From assembly GCA_947176425.1 (NCBI GenBank), contig CAMWQV010000212.1, positions 1-5,065 on the forward strand: DNA of 5,065 nt. Direction: 5' to 3'. The DNA comes from an uncultured Clostridia bacterium (lineage in GTDB: Bacteria; Bacillota; Clostridia; Oscillospirales; Oscillospiraceae). Shown one piece after another: positions 1 to 5,065 of the stretch. The notes under the pieces are model-generated. The model ran no database searches. It saw only the letters and a program-made list of their open reading frames with translations, and was not told where the DNA came from. Within the stretch, counting starts at the first letter, position 1. Every line of letters starts with the position of its first letter. A program made the position numbers and the translations under genes.

Positions 1-931
1 GGTCAGTAAGCGTCATATAACGCGCTTCTTCCGGCGTTGGTGCGTGAAGAAATTTTTCGACTGTGTAATCAAGATGTTTTCTAATTCGCAGTCCTGCGTC
101 TTGTAGCAGGAAAGGTATCTTGTAGTTTGGGAAATAAACAGGCGAACCCATCAGCAGCACATCGCCGCTGCTCTCCGAACGGCGGTATATCCGGTCCGCC
201 GCCATACGGTCATTCAATTTTGCCAGCACTTCTGTCCAGTGCCGGATATTCCCAACACAGTAGAAGCTGAATAAAATCAGCATCCGCCAGGGAGCGGAAA
301 GCAAATTGGGTTTCTCCTCTGTAATTTGCAGGAAGCGCCGCATTTCCTGCCGGGCTTCTGCCGCCAGTTCCGCGCTCTCACGCAAGGCGCGCCGCGTCAG
401 ACGTTTCCCTGTGTGGCTGGAGATGGCCTCGGCACACAGTTCGATCTGCCGGACATACTCTGTCTCCGCCCATTTGCTTTTCACTGAGGGAATGTCGATG
501 GTATGGACTTTCCAGCCTGTCCGCCGGAGTAAATAAGCCAGTTTCCGGGTGCTGTCACTAACGATAGGCAGCAGAACCAGCGCGTCACGGGACAGGTGAT
601 CCAGTCCAAGCAGCGTTCCCAGCATGGAGCGGCTGACCGGGTCAGCGTCACGGGGAGCCGCATCTCCCGCCCATGTGCCGGTCTGTAAACTCCCGCCCAA
701 TATCCAATAGGGCCGAACACCAAAGGCGTAAATCAATTCTTCCGGAATACCGCTGCCCAGGACAATCACCTTTGGATGCCGCTTGCTGATGTTTTCAGGG
801 GAAAAATGTTTCTCCACAGCGTTCAGCAGCACAGACACCTCCTTGTAAGGAGGCACAGCTTTTTTCATCTGCGCCAGCGTGTCCTGATACTCTTTTTCGT
901 AGGCACTGATCTCCTTTTCCTGTTGTTTCAT
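1..931 (-). CDS. 2-hydroxyacyl-CoA dehydratase D-component-like protein, 3' end cut by window edge
   Basis: The frame is open for 310 codons from the ATG at 931-929 to the window edge; the C-terminus is missing. The start is supported by a GGGGG ribosome binding site 8 nt upstream. The protein resembles the HgdB/BcrB/YjiM superfamily: a helical charged N-terminus (1-50), a strand and motif 'VIVLGSGIPEELIYAFGVRP' (55-74), then 'DPVSRSMLG' (97-105), 'LPIVSDSTRKL' (121-131), and a second Rossmann-like half starting 'VLLMGSPVYFPNYKIP' (258-273). In known members these two subdomains bind a [4Fe-4S] cluster that takes part in radical dehydration or reduction of CoA thioesters, or a double-cubane cluster. 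Here the expected ligand cysteines are replaced: Asp97 before Pro, Ser125 before Asp126, and no Cys near 286-292. Only C166 and C225 remain, outside the usual motifs. It may therefore be a non-catalytic paralogue, a subunit, or a protein with another role. The family call is firm from the motifs; the function is open. No activator ATPase or partner subunit is visible in the window. Confidence 0.78.
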   Translation of the reverse strand, partial: MKQQEKEISAYEKEYQDTLAQMKKAVPPYKEVSVLLNAVEKHFSPENISKRHPKVIVLGSGIPEELIYAFGVRPYWILGGSLQTGTWAGDAAPRDADPVSRSMLGTLLGLDHLSRDALVLLPIVSDSTRKLAYLLRRTGWKVHTIDIPSVKSKWAETEYVRQIELCAEAISSHTGKRLTRRALRESAELAAEARQEMRRFLQITEEKPNLLSAPWRMLILFSFYCVGNIRHWTEVLAKLNDRMAADRIYRRSESSGDVLLMGSPVYFPNYKIPFLLQDAGLRIRKHLDYTVEKFLHAPTPEEARYMTLTD

Positions 932-958
932 ATAGATTGCCCCCTTTTGTTTGGATAT

Positions 959-1005
959 AAAAATCCTGCCTGTTCTGCGCCTGAAAGGTGTGCAGCAGGC
1001 AGGAT
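959..1005 (-). terminator. Intrinsic terminator after the SLH lipoprotein gene
   Basis: On the minus strand a perfect 10-bp stem (ATCCTGCCTG at 1005-996 with CAGGCAGGAT at 972-963) is followed by a U-tract ending at 959. Inside it, CTGC (995-992) and GCAG (978-975) extend the stem past a 2-nt bulge. It starts 7 nt after the TAA of the lipoprotein gene, so it is the likely end of the four-gene operon. The next gene starts only 27 nt beyond the U-tract, so some read-through is possible. Confidence 0.85.
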
Positions 1006-1012
1006 GCCGCCA

Positions 1013-2125
1013 TTAGTACCAATTGTCACCGGGATTTTCGGCAGACCCACTTGCTTTTGCCAGAGCAAATGTGAGATCAACATCTCCTGTGCCCAAAGCT
1101 TCCTGAAGTCCGCTGGGATCATCCATTCGGCCAAGGCGAGTAAAACTCCAAGTGTTTTGTGCATAGTAAATGGTGATCTGATTTCCTTGGTAGAGGATAA
1201 TATCCCCGGCGGAGGTGGTGATTTGCTCATCATTTTGTGGTAAAGTCGTTCCTAATTCCCCCACCTTCTCAAAACTGCCATAATCGTGAGCGGAAATCGT
1301 CAGCGGGCCGTTTTTGAGCAAATCAGCAAAGGCTTTTGCAGAGGAATTGTCTGCCAGAACAGCGGAATAGGTATATCCATTAAACGAAATATCAATTTTA
1401 TTTTCGGAAAGTTCCGCGTCTTGGCGCAGCGGCTCCTGACCGCTGGCAGTCAGATTCAAATAATGGTATAGCATAGATGCCACCTCTCCTCTTTTGATAT
1501 TTGCTTTGGGGTTGAAGCGGCTGTCCGCCGCCATGCCGTCAGTCATGCCATTGGCGCTGGCCCAGCGGACCGCCGCCTGCGCCCAATTGGAGACAGCAGC
1601 AGCGTCAGAAAATTCTGATTCCGCAGTTTCCGATGGACTTCCCGCATACCGCCATAGGATGGCAACAGCCTGCTCTCGTGTCGTTGGGTCATTCACGCCG
1701 AAAACACCGTTTCCATATCCGGAGATTACACCGTTCTTCGCCGCCCAGGATACCGCATCGCTGTACCAGCTCCCGGTTTTTACATCGTTAAAATCGGGCG
1801 GGCCAGATAGGACGGGGCTGTCATTCATACGGTAGAGTACAGTAGCCAGCATAGCGCGGGTCAGCGTTTCTTCCGGTGCAAATGTGGTATCCGTTGTACC
1901 GTTCATAACGCCGTTCTCCTGACAATAGGCAACTGCTTCGGCATACCACGCATCAACAGGAACATCCGTAAAGCCAGATGGCTGCTGTGCGGCGGACACG
2001 AGTTTTGCGGCATCCGGCTCCGCTGCGCTGTCATCTGTCGGAATGTCCGTTGCTGAACAGGCCGTCATAGTCAGAAGACAAAGCGTATAGACTGCCATCA
2101 AAAGGGTAAGGACTCGTTTTTTCAT
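1013..2125 (-). CDS. SLH-domain lipoprotein with C-terminal cyclophilin-like domain
   Basis: This is a 370-residue exported protein. Residues 1-22 form a lipoprotein signal peptide (MKKR, hydrophobic core) ending in the lipobox MTAC, with Cys23 as the lipidated residue. After a short acidic linker come three SLH repeats at about 50-100, 111-160 and 171-223, each with an FxDV/FSD start, a W-A/Y core and an 'NGxxxG' turn. The TRAE-type motifs are TRAM (89-92), TREQ (149-152) and KRGE (211-214). SLH repeats usually bind pyruvylated secondary cell-wall polymer. Residues 243-355 match the bacterial cyclophilin-like fold family (Cyclophil_like2), with 'GDIILYQGNQITIYY' and 'NTWSFTRLGRM' as the tell-tale stretch; members of this family have no proven general activity. 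A GAGG ribosome binding site precedes the ATG. The gene follows the aldo/keto reductase by 15 nt and is the last gene of the operon. The domain call is confident; the biological role is unknown. Confidence 0.9.
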   Translation of the reverse strand: MKKRVLTLLMAVYTLCLLTMTACSATDIPTDDSAAEPDAAKLVSAAQQPSGFTDVPVDAWYAEAVAYCQENGVMNGTTDTTFAPEETLTRAMLATVLYRMNDSPVLSGPPDFNDVKTGSWYSDAVSWAAKNGVISGYGNGVFGVNDPTTREQAVAILWRYAGSPSETAESEFSDAAAVSNWAQAAVRWASANGMTDGMAADSRFNPKANIKRGEVASMLYHYLNLTASGQEPLRQDAELSENKIDISFNGYTYSAVLADNSSAKAFADLLKNGPLTISAHDYGSFEKVGELGTTLPQNDEQITTSAGDIILYQGNQITIYYAQNTWSFTRLGRMDDPSGLQEALGTGDVDLTFALAKASGSAENPGDNWY

Positions 2126-2140
2126 ACTGTTTCCTCGGTT

Positions 2141-3232
2141 CTATTCAAAAGCTGCCGCAACTTTTGTCAGCCATTCTGTAACAGGAATCTGCTGGGGACA
2201 ATTTCGCTCACATCTTTTGCATTGGATGCAGTCAGATGCTTTCCCGTTGGTCTGTGCAGCAGCGGCGTACACCGGCTCCATCTTCCAGCCTTCTGCCGGG
2301 AAGCGGCAGTAAGCATTGTAAATGCGGAAATAATCAGGAATTGCAATCTTTTTCGGGCAATCCTTTATACAGTAGCGGCAGGCAGTACAGGGAATCGTGG
2401 TATTCTTTGCGATGATTGTGCCTACATTTTCCAATAGGCTGTATTCCTCTGCGGACAGCGGTTGTAAATCCCGCATATTATCCTGCATTTGCTCCATTGT
2501 GTTCATACCGCTGAGAACAATGCTGACCTGCTCTAATGACTGCGCGAACCGGATTGCCCAGGATGCTGCGCTCTCATCGGGTGCGGCCTGCCGGAGAAGC
2601 CGGGCGGCTTCCTCTGGCAGATTGGCAAGTGTCCCGCCTTTGACCGGTTCCATGACCACGATCTCCTTGCCGTAGCGGGCTGCAATATCATAGCACTTGT
2701 GAGCTTCCATTGCCGGGTCGTCCCAATCCAGATAATTGATTTGCAGTTGTACTACGTCCATATCCGGGTGGGCCTGCAAGATTTTTTCCAGCGTGGCAGC
2801 GTCCCCGTGGTAGGAGAAGCCGGTCTTTCCAATTCGCCCGGTTGCCTTCAGCCGGTTCAAAAATCCAAACTCATCATACCGCTCCGCAATCGCGTAGTTG
2901 GCCTGATTGAGCCAATGGAGCAGATACACATCAAAATAATCCACACCACAGCGCTCAAGCTGTTCCTGAAAATAGCGGTCACAGTCATCTCGGCTATGAA
3001 CCTTCCAGCTTGGCAGCTTATCGGCGATACGGAAACAATCCCGTGGATGGCGTTCTACCACAGTCCTTTTCAATGCCGTCTCACTGATACCGTCCAGATA
3101 CGTATAGGCTGTGTCAAAGTAATCGCCGCCGCTGGCAAGAAATGTATCTGCCATTGCTTCCAATAATGTCCAGTCAATACCGCCGTCTTCTGTCTGCGGC
3201 AGACGCAGAAATCCAAATCCGAGTCTATTCAT
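2141..3232 (-). CDS. Aldo/keto reductase with C-terminal double [4Fe-4S] ferredoxin-like tail
   Basis: This 363-residue protein has an aldo/keto reductase TIM barrel (about 1-275). The expected catalytic tetrad is visible: Asp40 and Tyr45 in 'FDTAYTY', Lys72 in 'ADKLP', and His106 in 'LLHWLN'. The barrel also carries 'KTGFSYHG' (136-143) and 'QLQINYLDW' (162-170). The tail holds two CX2CX2CX3CP motifs, C282/C285/C288/C292 and C335/C338/C341/C345, as in bacterial ferredoxin pairs binding two [4Fe-4S] clusters. Such enzymes are common in anaerobic clostridia; they presumably reduce a carbonyl with a nicotinamide or Fe-S electron source, but the substrate is unknown. The ATG at 3232 was chosen over an in-frame GTG at 3271 because family members start with 'MxRLGFGxLRLP' and the GTG has no well-spaced ribosome binding site. 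The ATG overlaps the acetyltransferase stop by 8 nt, so translational coupling is likely. Confidence 0.93.
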   Translation of the reverse strand: MNRLGFGFLRLPQTEDGGIDWTLLEAMADTFLASGGDYFDTAYTYLDGISETALKRTVVERHPRDCFRIADKLPSWKVHSRDDCDRYFQEQLERCGVDYFDVYLLHWLNQANYAIAERYDEFGFLNRLKATGRIGKTGFSYHGDAATLEKILQAHPDMDVVQLQINYLDWDDPAMEAHKCYDIAARYGKEIVVMEPVKGGTLANLPEEAARLLRQAAPDESAASWAIRFAQSLEQVSIVLSGMNTMEQMQDNMRDLQPLSAEEYSLLENVGTIIAKNTTIPCTACRYCIKDCPKKIAIPDYFRIYNAYCRFPAEGWKMEPVYAAAAQTNGKASDCIQCKRCERNCPQQIPVTEWLTKVAAAFE

Positions 3233-3800
3233 TTTCCGATACTCTCTTAATAATCTTTGCAGGAACACCACCCCCTACCATATTAGCCGGGACGTCCTTC
3301 GTCACGACTGCTCCCGCTGCTACAACCGCGCCATCGCCAATGGTCACACCAGGCGTTACCGTGGCGTTCGCACCAATCCAGACATTTTTGCCGATTACAA
3401 TAGGTGCCGGGCAGTTGTCGCCTCGGTCAGCCGGGTTAAGGCTATGATTGATCGTTGCCAGCACGACATGATGGCCAATCAGTGAGCCGTCTCCAATCGT
3501 GATGCCGCCCTGATCCTGGAAACAGCAGCAGCAGTTGATGAATACGTTTTTGCCGACCGTAATGTTTTTTCCGCAGTCTGTATAGAACGGCGGAAAGAGG
3601 GTAAAGTCACTGCCAACCGGTTTGCCGGTAATCTGTGAAAACAGCGACCGGACTTCTTCCGGCTCATGGTAACTGTTGTTGAGCTGTACCGTCAGTTTCA
3701 TAGCCTCCTGTGCCAATTGGCACATGGCCTGATGCGCCGGAGAACCGGCTGCGGCCTTTTCGCCGCGCCGCATCCGGTCTAATGCTTCCTGATACTCCAT
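3225..3800 (-). CDS. Hexapeptide-repeat O-acetyltransferase (maltose/galactoside acetyltransferase family)
   Basis: This 191-residue cytoplasmic protein has full family length. An N-terminal helical cap (1-60, starting 'MEYQEALDRMRRGE') is followed by a left-handed beta-helix made of hexapeptide repeats, for example 'ITVGKNVFIN' (80-89), 'ITIGDGSLIG' (100-109), 'IVIGKNVWIGANATVTPGVTIGDGAVVAAGAVV' region (134-166), and the closing 'DVPANMVGGGVPAKIIKR'. His119 in 'ATINHSLNP' corresponds to the catalytic histidine of LacA/Maa-type enzymes, which move acetyl from acetyl-CoA to a sugar hydroxyl. The acceptor cannot be told from sequence and need not be a sugar. A run of four cysteines at 90-93 is unusual. 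A strong GGGAGGG ribosome binding site lies 7 nt before the ATG. The gene sits 18 nt after the flavoprotein and overlaps the aldo/keto reductase. Confidence 0.92.
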   Translation of the reverse strand: MEYQEALDRMRRGEKAAAGSPAHQAMCQLAQEAMKLTVQLNNSYHEPEEVRSLFSQITGKPVGSDFTLFPPFYTDCGKNITVGKNVFINCCCCFQDQGGITIGDGSLIGHHVVLATINHSLNPADRGDNCPAPIVIGKNVWIGANATVTPGVTIGDGAVVAAGAVVTKDVPANMVGGGVPAKIIKRVSENE

Positions 3801-3818
3801 ATCTGTTCCCTCCCGTCG

Positions 3819-4442
3819 TTACCGGTTAAAATTTGTCCAATAGGAAGTCTCCGCTTCCGGCGGTTCTATGCCGTTCTGTTTCCCAAGCTCCAGACATTTC
3901 AGCACCCACGCCAGATTCCGGCCCAGATTCCGCATGGTTTGCAGTCCTTCGGCATCGCGCTCAATCAATTTCGGGGCTGGCCCAAAGACCATATTCCAGT
4001 AGGTTGAGGACACAACAGGCATCTGCGCGTCCGTCATGTACTTGTTCAGCACATCCAGAGAAGCCGTTGTCCCGGCGCGGCGGGCTGTCACCACAGCGGC
4101 ACCCGGTTTGTGAGTAAACGCACTGCCGCCGGCATAAAACAGGCGGTCCAGCAGGGACAGAATCTGTCCGCTTGGGTGGGCGTAATAAACCGGAGAGCCA
4201 AATACAAAGCCGTCCGCCGTCTTCGCCTTGACAATGATCTCATTTACCATATCATCGTGAAAGACACACTGACCTTTCTTGACACAGCCGTTACAGCCGA
4301 TGCAGTCTCGAATAGGGCCGCCGCCCATCTGGATCATTTCTGTTTCTATCCCTTCTGCATTCAGCGTCCTTGACACTTCCTGAAGGGCGAGGTATGTGCA
4401 GCCGTCTTTACGCGTACTGCCGTTTAGCAATAGGACTTTCAT
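3819..4442 (-). CDS. Iron-sulfur flavoprotein / NADPH-dependent FMN reductase-like protein
   Basis: This 207-residue flavodoxin-fold protein is the first gene of the operon. 'LLLNGSTRKDGCTYLAL' (4-20) is the FMN-phosphate loop, and 'GFVFGSPVYYAHPSGQILSLLDR' region (78-100) is the second flavin-contact loop typical of this family. Between them sits a compact cysteine cluster C47, C50, C53 and C59 (CX2CX2CX5C). This matches the motif that binds a [4Fe-4S] cluster in archaeal and clostridial iron-sulfur flavoproteins. Such proteins pass electrons between ferredoxin or NAD(P)H and small acceptors such as oxygen species or quinones; the partner here is unknown. The ATG at 4442-4440 has a GGGAG ribosome binding site about 9 nt upstream and lies about 92 nt from the predicted transcription start. 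The close link to an Fe-S aldo/keto reductase suggests a shared redox task, but this is inference. Confidence 0.9.
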   Translation of the reverse strand: MKVLLLNGSTRKDGCTYLALQEVSRTLNAEGIETEMIQMGGGPIRDCIGCNGCVKKGQCVFHDDMVNEIIVKAKTADGFVFGSPVYYAHPSGQILSLLDRLFYAGGSAFTHKPGAAVVTARRAGTTASLDVLNKYMTDAQMPVVSSTYWNMVFGPAPKLIERDAEGLQTMRNLGRNLAWVLKCLELGKQNGIEPPEAETSYWTNFNR

Positions 4443-4540
4443 ACTACGATACTCCCTTTCTTGTTTCGATTATCATTTATCCGTCTTTCTGAAAAATGTA
4501 ATTTCGCACACGTTGGTGAACTGTGCTGGATTCTGTTTGT

Positions 4541-4569
4541 AGTATACATTACGTTTCCTCAAATATCAA
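4541..4569 (-). promoter_or_regulatory. Sigma-A-type promoter of the flavoprotein operon
   Basis: On the minus strand a -35 box TTGATA (4569-4564) and a -10 box TATACT (4546-4541) are separated by exactly 17 bp. Both boxes are one mismatch from consensus. Transcription should start near 4534-4536, giving a leader of about 92 nt before the flavoprotein ATG. No riboswitch or terminator hairpin was recognised in the leader. Confidence 0.8.
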
Positions 4570-4584
4570 ATACTCGTTTTCTAT
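4570..4584 (-). promoter_or_regulatory. Imperfect LysR-type box next to the -35 element (candidate activation site)
   Basis: The minus strand reads ATAG-N7-GTAT here. This keeps the T-N11-A spacing and seven of the eight arm bases of the perfect box upstream. It directly abuts the -35 hexamer and is centred near -42, which is the usual activation-binding-site position for LysR-type regulators. Its centre lies 23 bp from that of the upstream box, about two helical turns. Confidence 0.55.
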
Positions 4585-4589
4585 GCGTT

Positions 4590-4610
4590 GCCATACCAAA
4601 TAAGTATGGC
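4590..4610 (-). promoter_or_regulatory. Perfect LysR-type regulator box (candidate recognition site)
   Basis: A perfect inverted repeat has arms GCCATAC (4590-4596) and GTATGGC (4604-4610) around 7 nt. It contains ATAC-N7-GTAT, the classic T-N11-A LysR box. Its centre at 4600 is about 65 bp upstream of the predicted transcription start, the standard recognition-site position of this regulator family. The LysR-type gene next door is the obvious binding candidate (inference). Confidence 0.78.
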
Positions 4611-4652
4611 AAAAAAATGAGCAGATACGGTATATTGCCGGTATCTGCTCAT
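4611..4652 (-). terminator. Intrinsic terminator of the LysR-type regulator gene
   Basis: On the minus strand a perfect 12-bp stem (ATGAGCAGATAC at 4652-4641 with GTATCTGCTCAT at 4628-4617) encloses a 12-nt loop and runs straight into a T7 tract (4617-4611). It begins 31 nt after the regulator stop codon. It separates the regulator transcript from the operon, which then needs its own promoter. Confidence 0.9.
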
Positions 4653-4683
4653 TCTATATTTTCAGATATGTTGATAAGAACAG

Positions 4684-5065
4684 CTATTCTGCTGGTTTTT
4701 CATTGTCTGCCGAAAGCATCAGGTGCAGGGTATCCAGAAATACAGAGGCGGCTTTTGTAAAGGTCTGATATTTTTTCCATATGAGATACAGCCCCACCTC
4801 TAACACAGGTTCCAAAGGCCGGAAGGTTAGGACCTCATTTGCTTCCAGCCGGATAATCTTGTCCAGACAGAGTGCGACGCCAACGCCTTCTTCTACGAGG
4901 ATAGAGGTGTTAAACAGCAGATCATAGGTACCGATAATTTGTAATTGAGAAAAATTTCCACCCATCCAGCCAGAAAACTCATTGTCCGCAAGGGTCTGGT
5001 TTGTAAAAATAATGGGCCAGCCAATCAGATTTTCTGGCCGAATGACTTCATTTTTTGCTAAAGGG
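4684..5065 (-). CDS. LysR-type transcriptional regulator, C-terminal part only (5' end beyond window)
   Basis: The frame is open from the window edge to the TAG at 4686-4684, giving the last 127 residues. The N-terminal helix-turn-helix is outside the window. What is visible is the distal part of the effector-binding domain of LysR-type regulators: 'PENLIGWPIIF' (the 'dL...pli' strand), then 'NTSILVEEGVGVALCLDKI', the usual 'l.lV.aGlGiallP' segment, and 'FRPLEPVLEVGLYLIWKKYQTFTKAASVFLDTL', matching the closing 'l.......l.w.k....s.aa..Fl..l' stretch. The effector is unknown. It is transcribed in the same direction as the operon rather than divergently, and the perfect LysR box lies just past its terminator, so control of the downstream genes is the likely job. 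Internal ATG codons such as the one at 4965 are not the true start. Confidence 0.85.
   Translation of the reverse strand, partial: PLAKNEVIRPENLIGWPIIFTNQTLADNEFSGWMGGNFSQLQIIGTYDLLFNTSILVEEGVGVALCLDKIIRLEANEVLTFRPLEPVLEVGLYLIWKKYQTFTKAASVFLDTLHLMLSADNEKPAE

Noticed and set aside
306..536. Plus-strand open frame of 76 codons
   Set aside because: It lies antisense to the well-supported dehydratase-like gene, has low-complexity Arg/Ser-rich translation and no family resemblance.
481..723. Minus-strand open frame of 80 codons
   Set aside because: It is an alternative frame inside the dehydratase-like gene, whose own frame is open throughout and shows family motifs.
776..1243. Plus-strand open frame of 155 codons across two genes
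   Set aside because: It runs antisense over the 5' end of one real gene, a terminator and the 3' end of another; its translation shows no domain.
2699..3166. Plus-strand open frame of 155 codons
   Set aside because: It is antisense to the aldo/keto reductase barrel, which has clear catalytic motifs on the other strand.
3233..3271. Upstream GTG start extending the aldo/keto reductase by 13 residues
   Set aside because: The extension overlaps the acetyltransferase further, lacks a well-spaced ribosome binding site, and family members begin at the internal Met.
4444..4476. Ten-codon leader frame (ATG ATA ATC ...) ending just before the flavoprotein ATG
   Set aside because: No good ribosome binding site and no regulatory codon run were seen, so a leader peptide cannot be supported.
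4501..4522. Short inverted repeat GCACA/TGTGC in the operon leader
   Set aside because: Only a 5-bp stem with an 11-nt loop; too weak to call a regulatory RNA or operator.
4461..4760. Plus-strand open frame of 99 codons in the intergenic region
   Set aside because: It covers the promoter, both LysR boxes and the terminator, and continues antisense into the regulator gene; no recognisable protein features.

Overview
The window looks like part of a low-GC-lineage Gram-positive (Bacillota) chromosome, most likely an anaerobic gut member of class Clostridia. The reasons are a 2-hydroxyacyl-CoA dehydratase-family protein, an aldo/keto reductase with two C-terminal [4Fe-4S] motifs, an iron-sulfur-type flavoprotein, a lipoprotein carrying S-layer homology (SLH) domains, and strong GGAGG-like ribosome binding sites. 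Species assignment is not possible from this sequence alone. Every supported gene lies on the minus strand, so transcription runs from high to low coordinates. No tRNA, rRNA, CRISPR array, insertion sequence or plus-strand gene was seen.

Layout in transcription order: the 3' end of a LysR-type regulator gene (5065-4684) ends at an intrinsic terminator (4652-4611). This is followed directly by a perfect LysR box (ATAC-N7-GTAT, 4590-4610), a second imperfect box (4570-4584) and a near-consensus promoter (TTGATA, 17 bp, TATACT; 4569-4541). The promoter reads into a tightly packed four-gene operon: an Fe-S/FMN flavoprotein (4442-3819), a hexapeptide-repeat O-acetyltransferase (3800-3225), an aldo/keto reductase with a ferredoxin-like tail (3232-2141), and an exported SLH lipoprotein with a cyclophilin-like domain (2125-1013). 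Intergenic gaps are 18 nt, an 8-nt overlap, and 15 nt. A strong hairpin plus U-tract (1005-959) closes this unit. A 2-hydroxyacyl-CoA dehydratase-like gene then starts only 27 nt after it and runs off the left edge (931-1).

Working model (inference): an unknown signal acts through the LysR regulator at the paired boxes and switches on two redox enzymes, an acetyltransferase and a surface protein. The mix suggests a redox, electrophile or small-molecule detoxification or transformation module with one exported partner. The substrate cannot be read from the sequence. Points most worth a second look are the textbook placement of the paired LysR boxes, the dehydratase-like protein whose expected cluster cysteines are missing, the SLH-cyclophilin-like lipoprotein, and the terminator placed just in front of the dehydratase-like gene.
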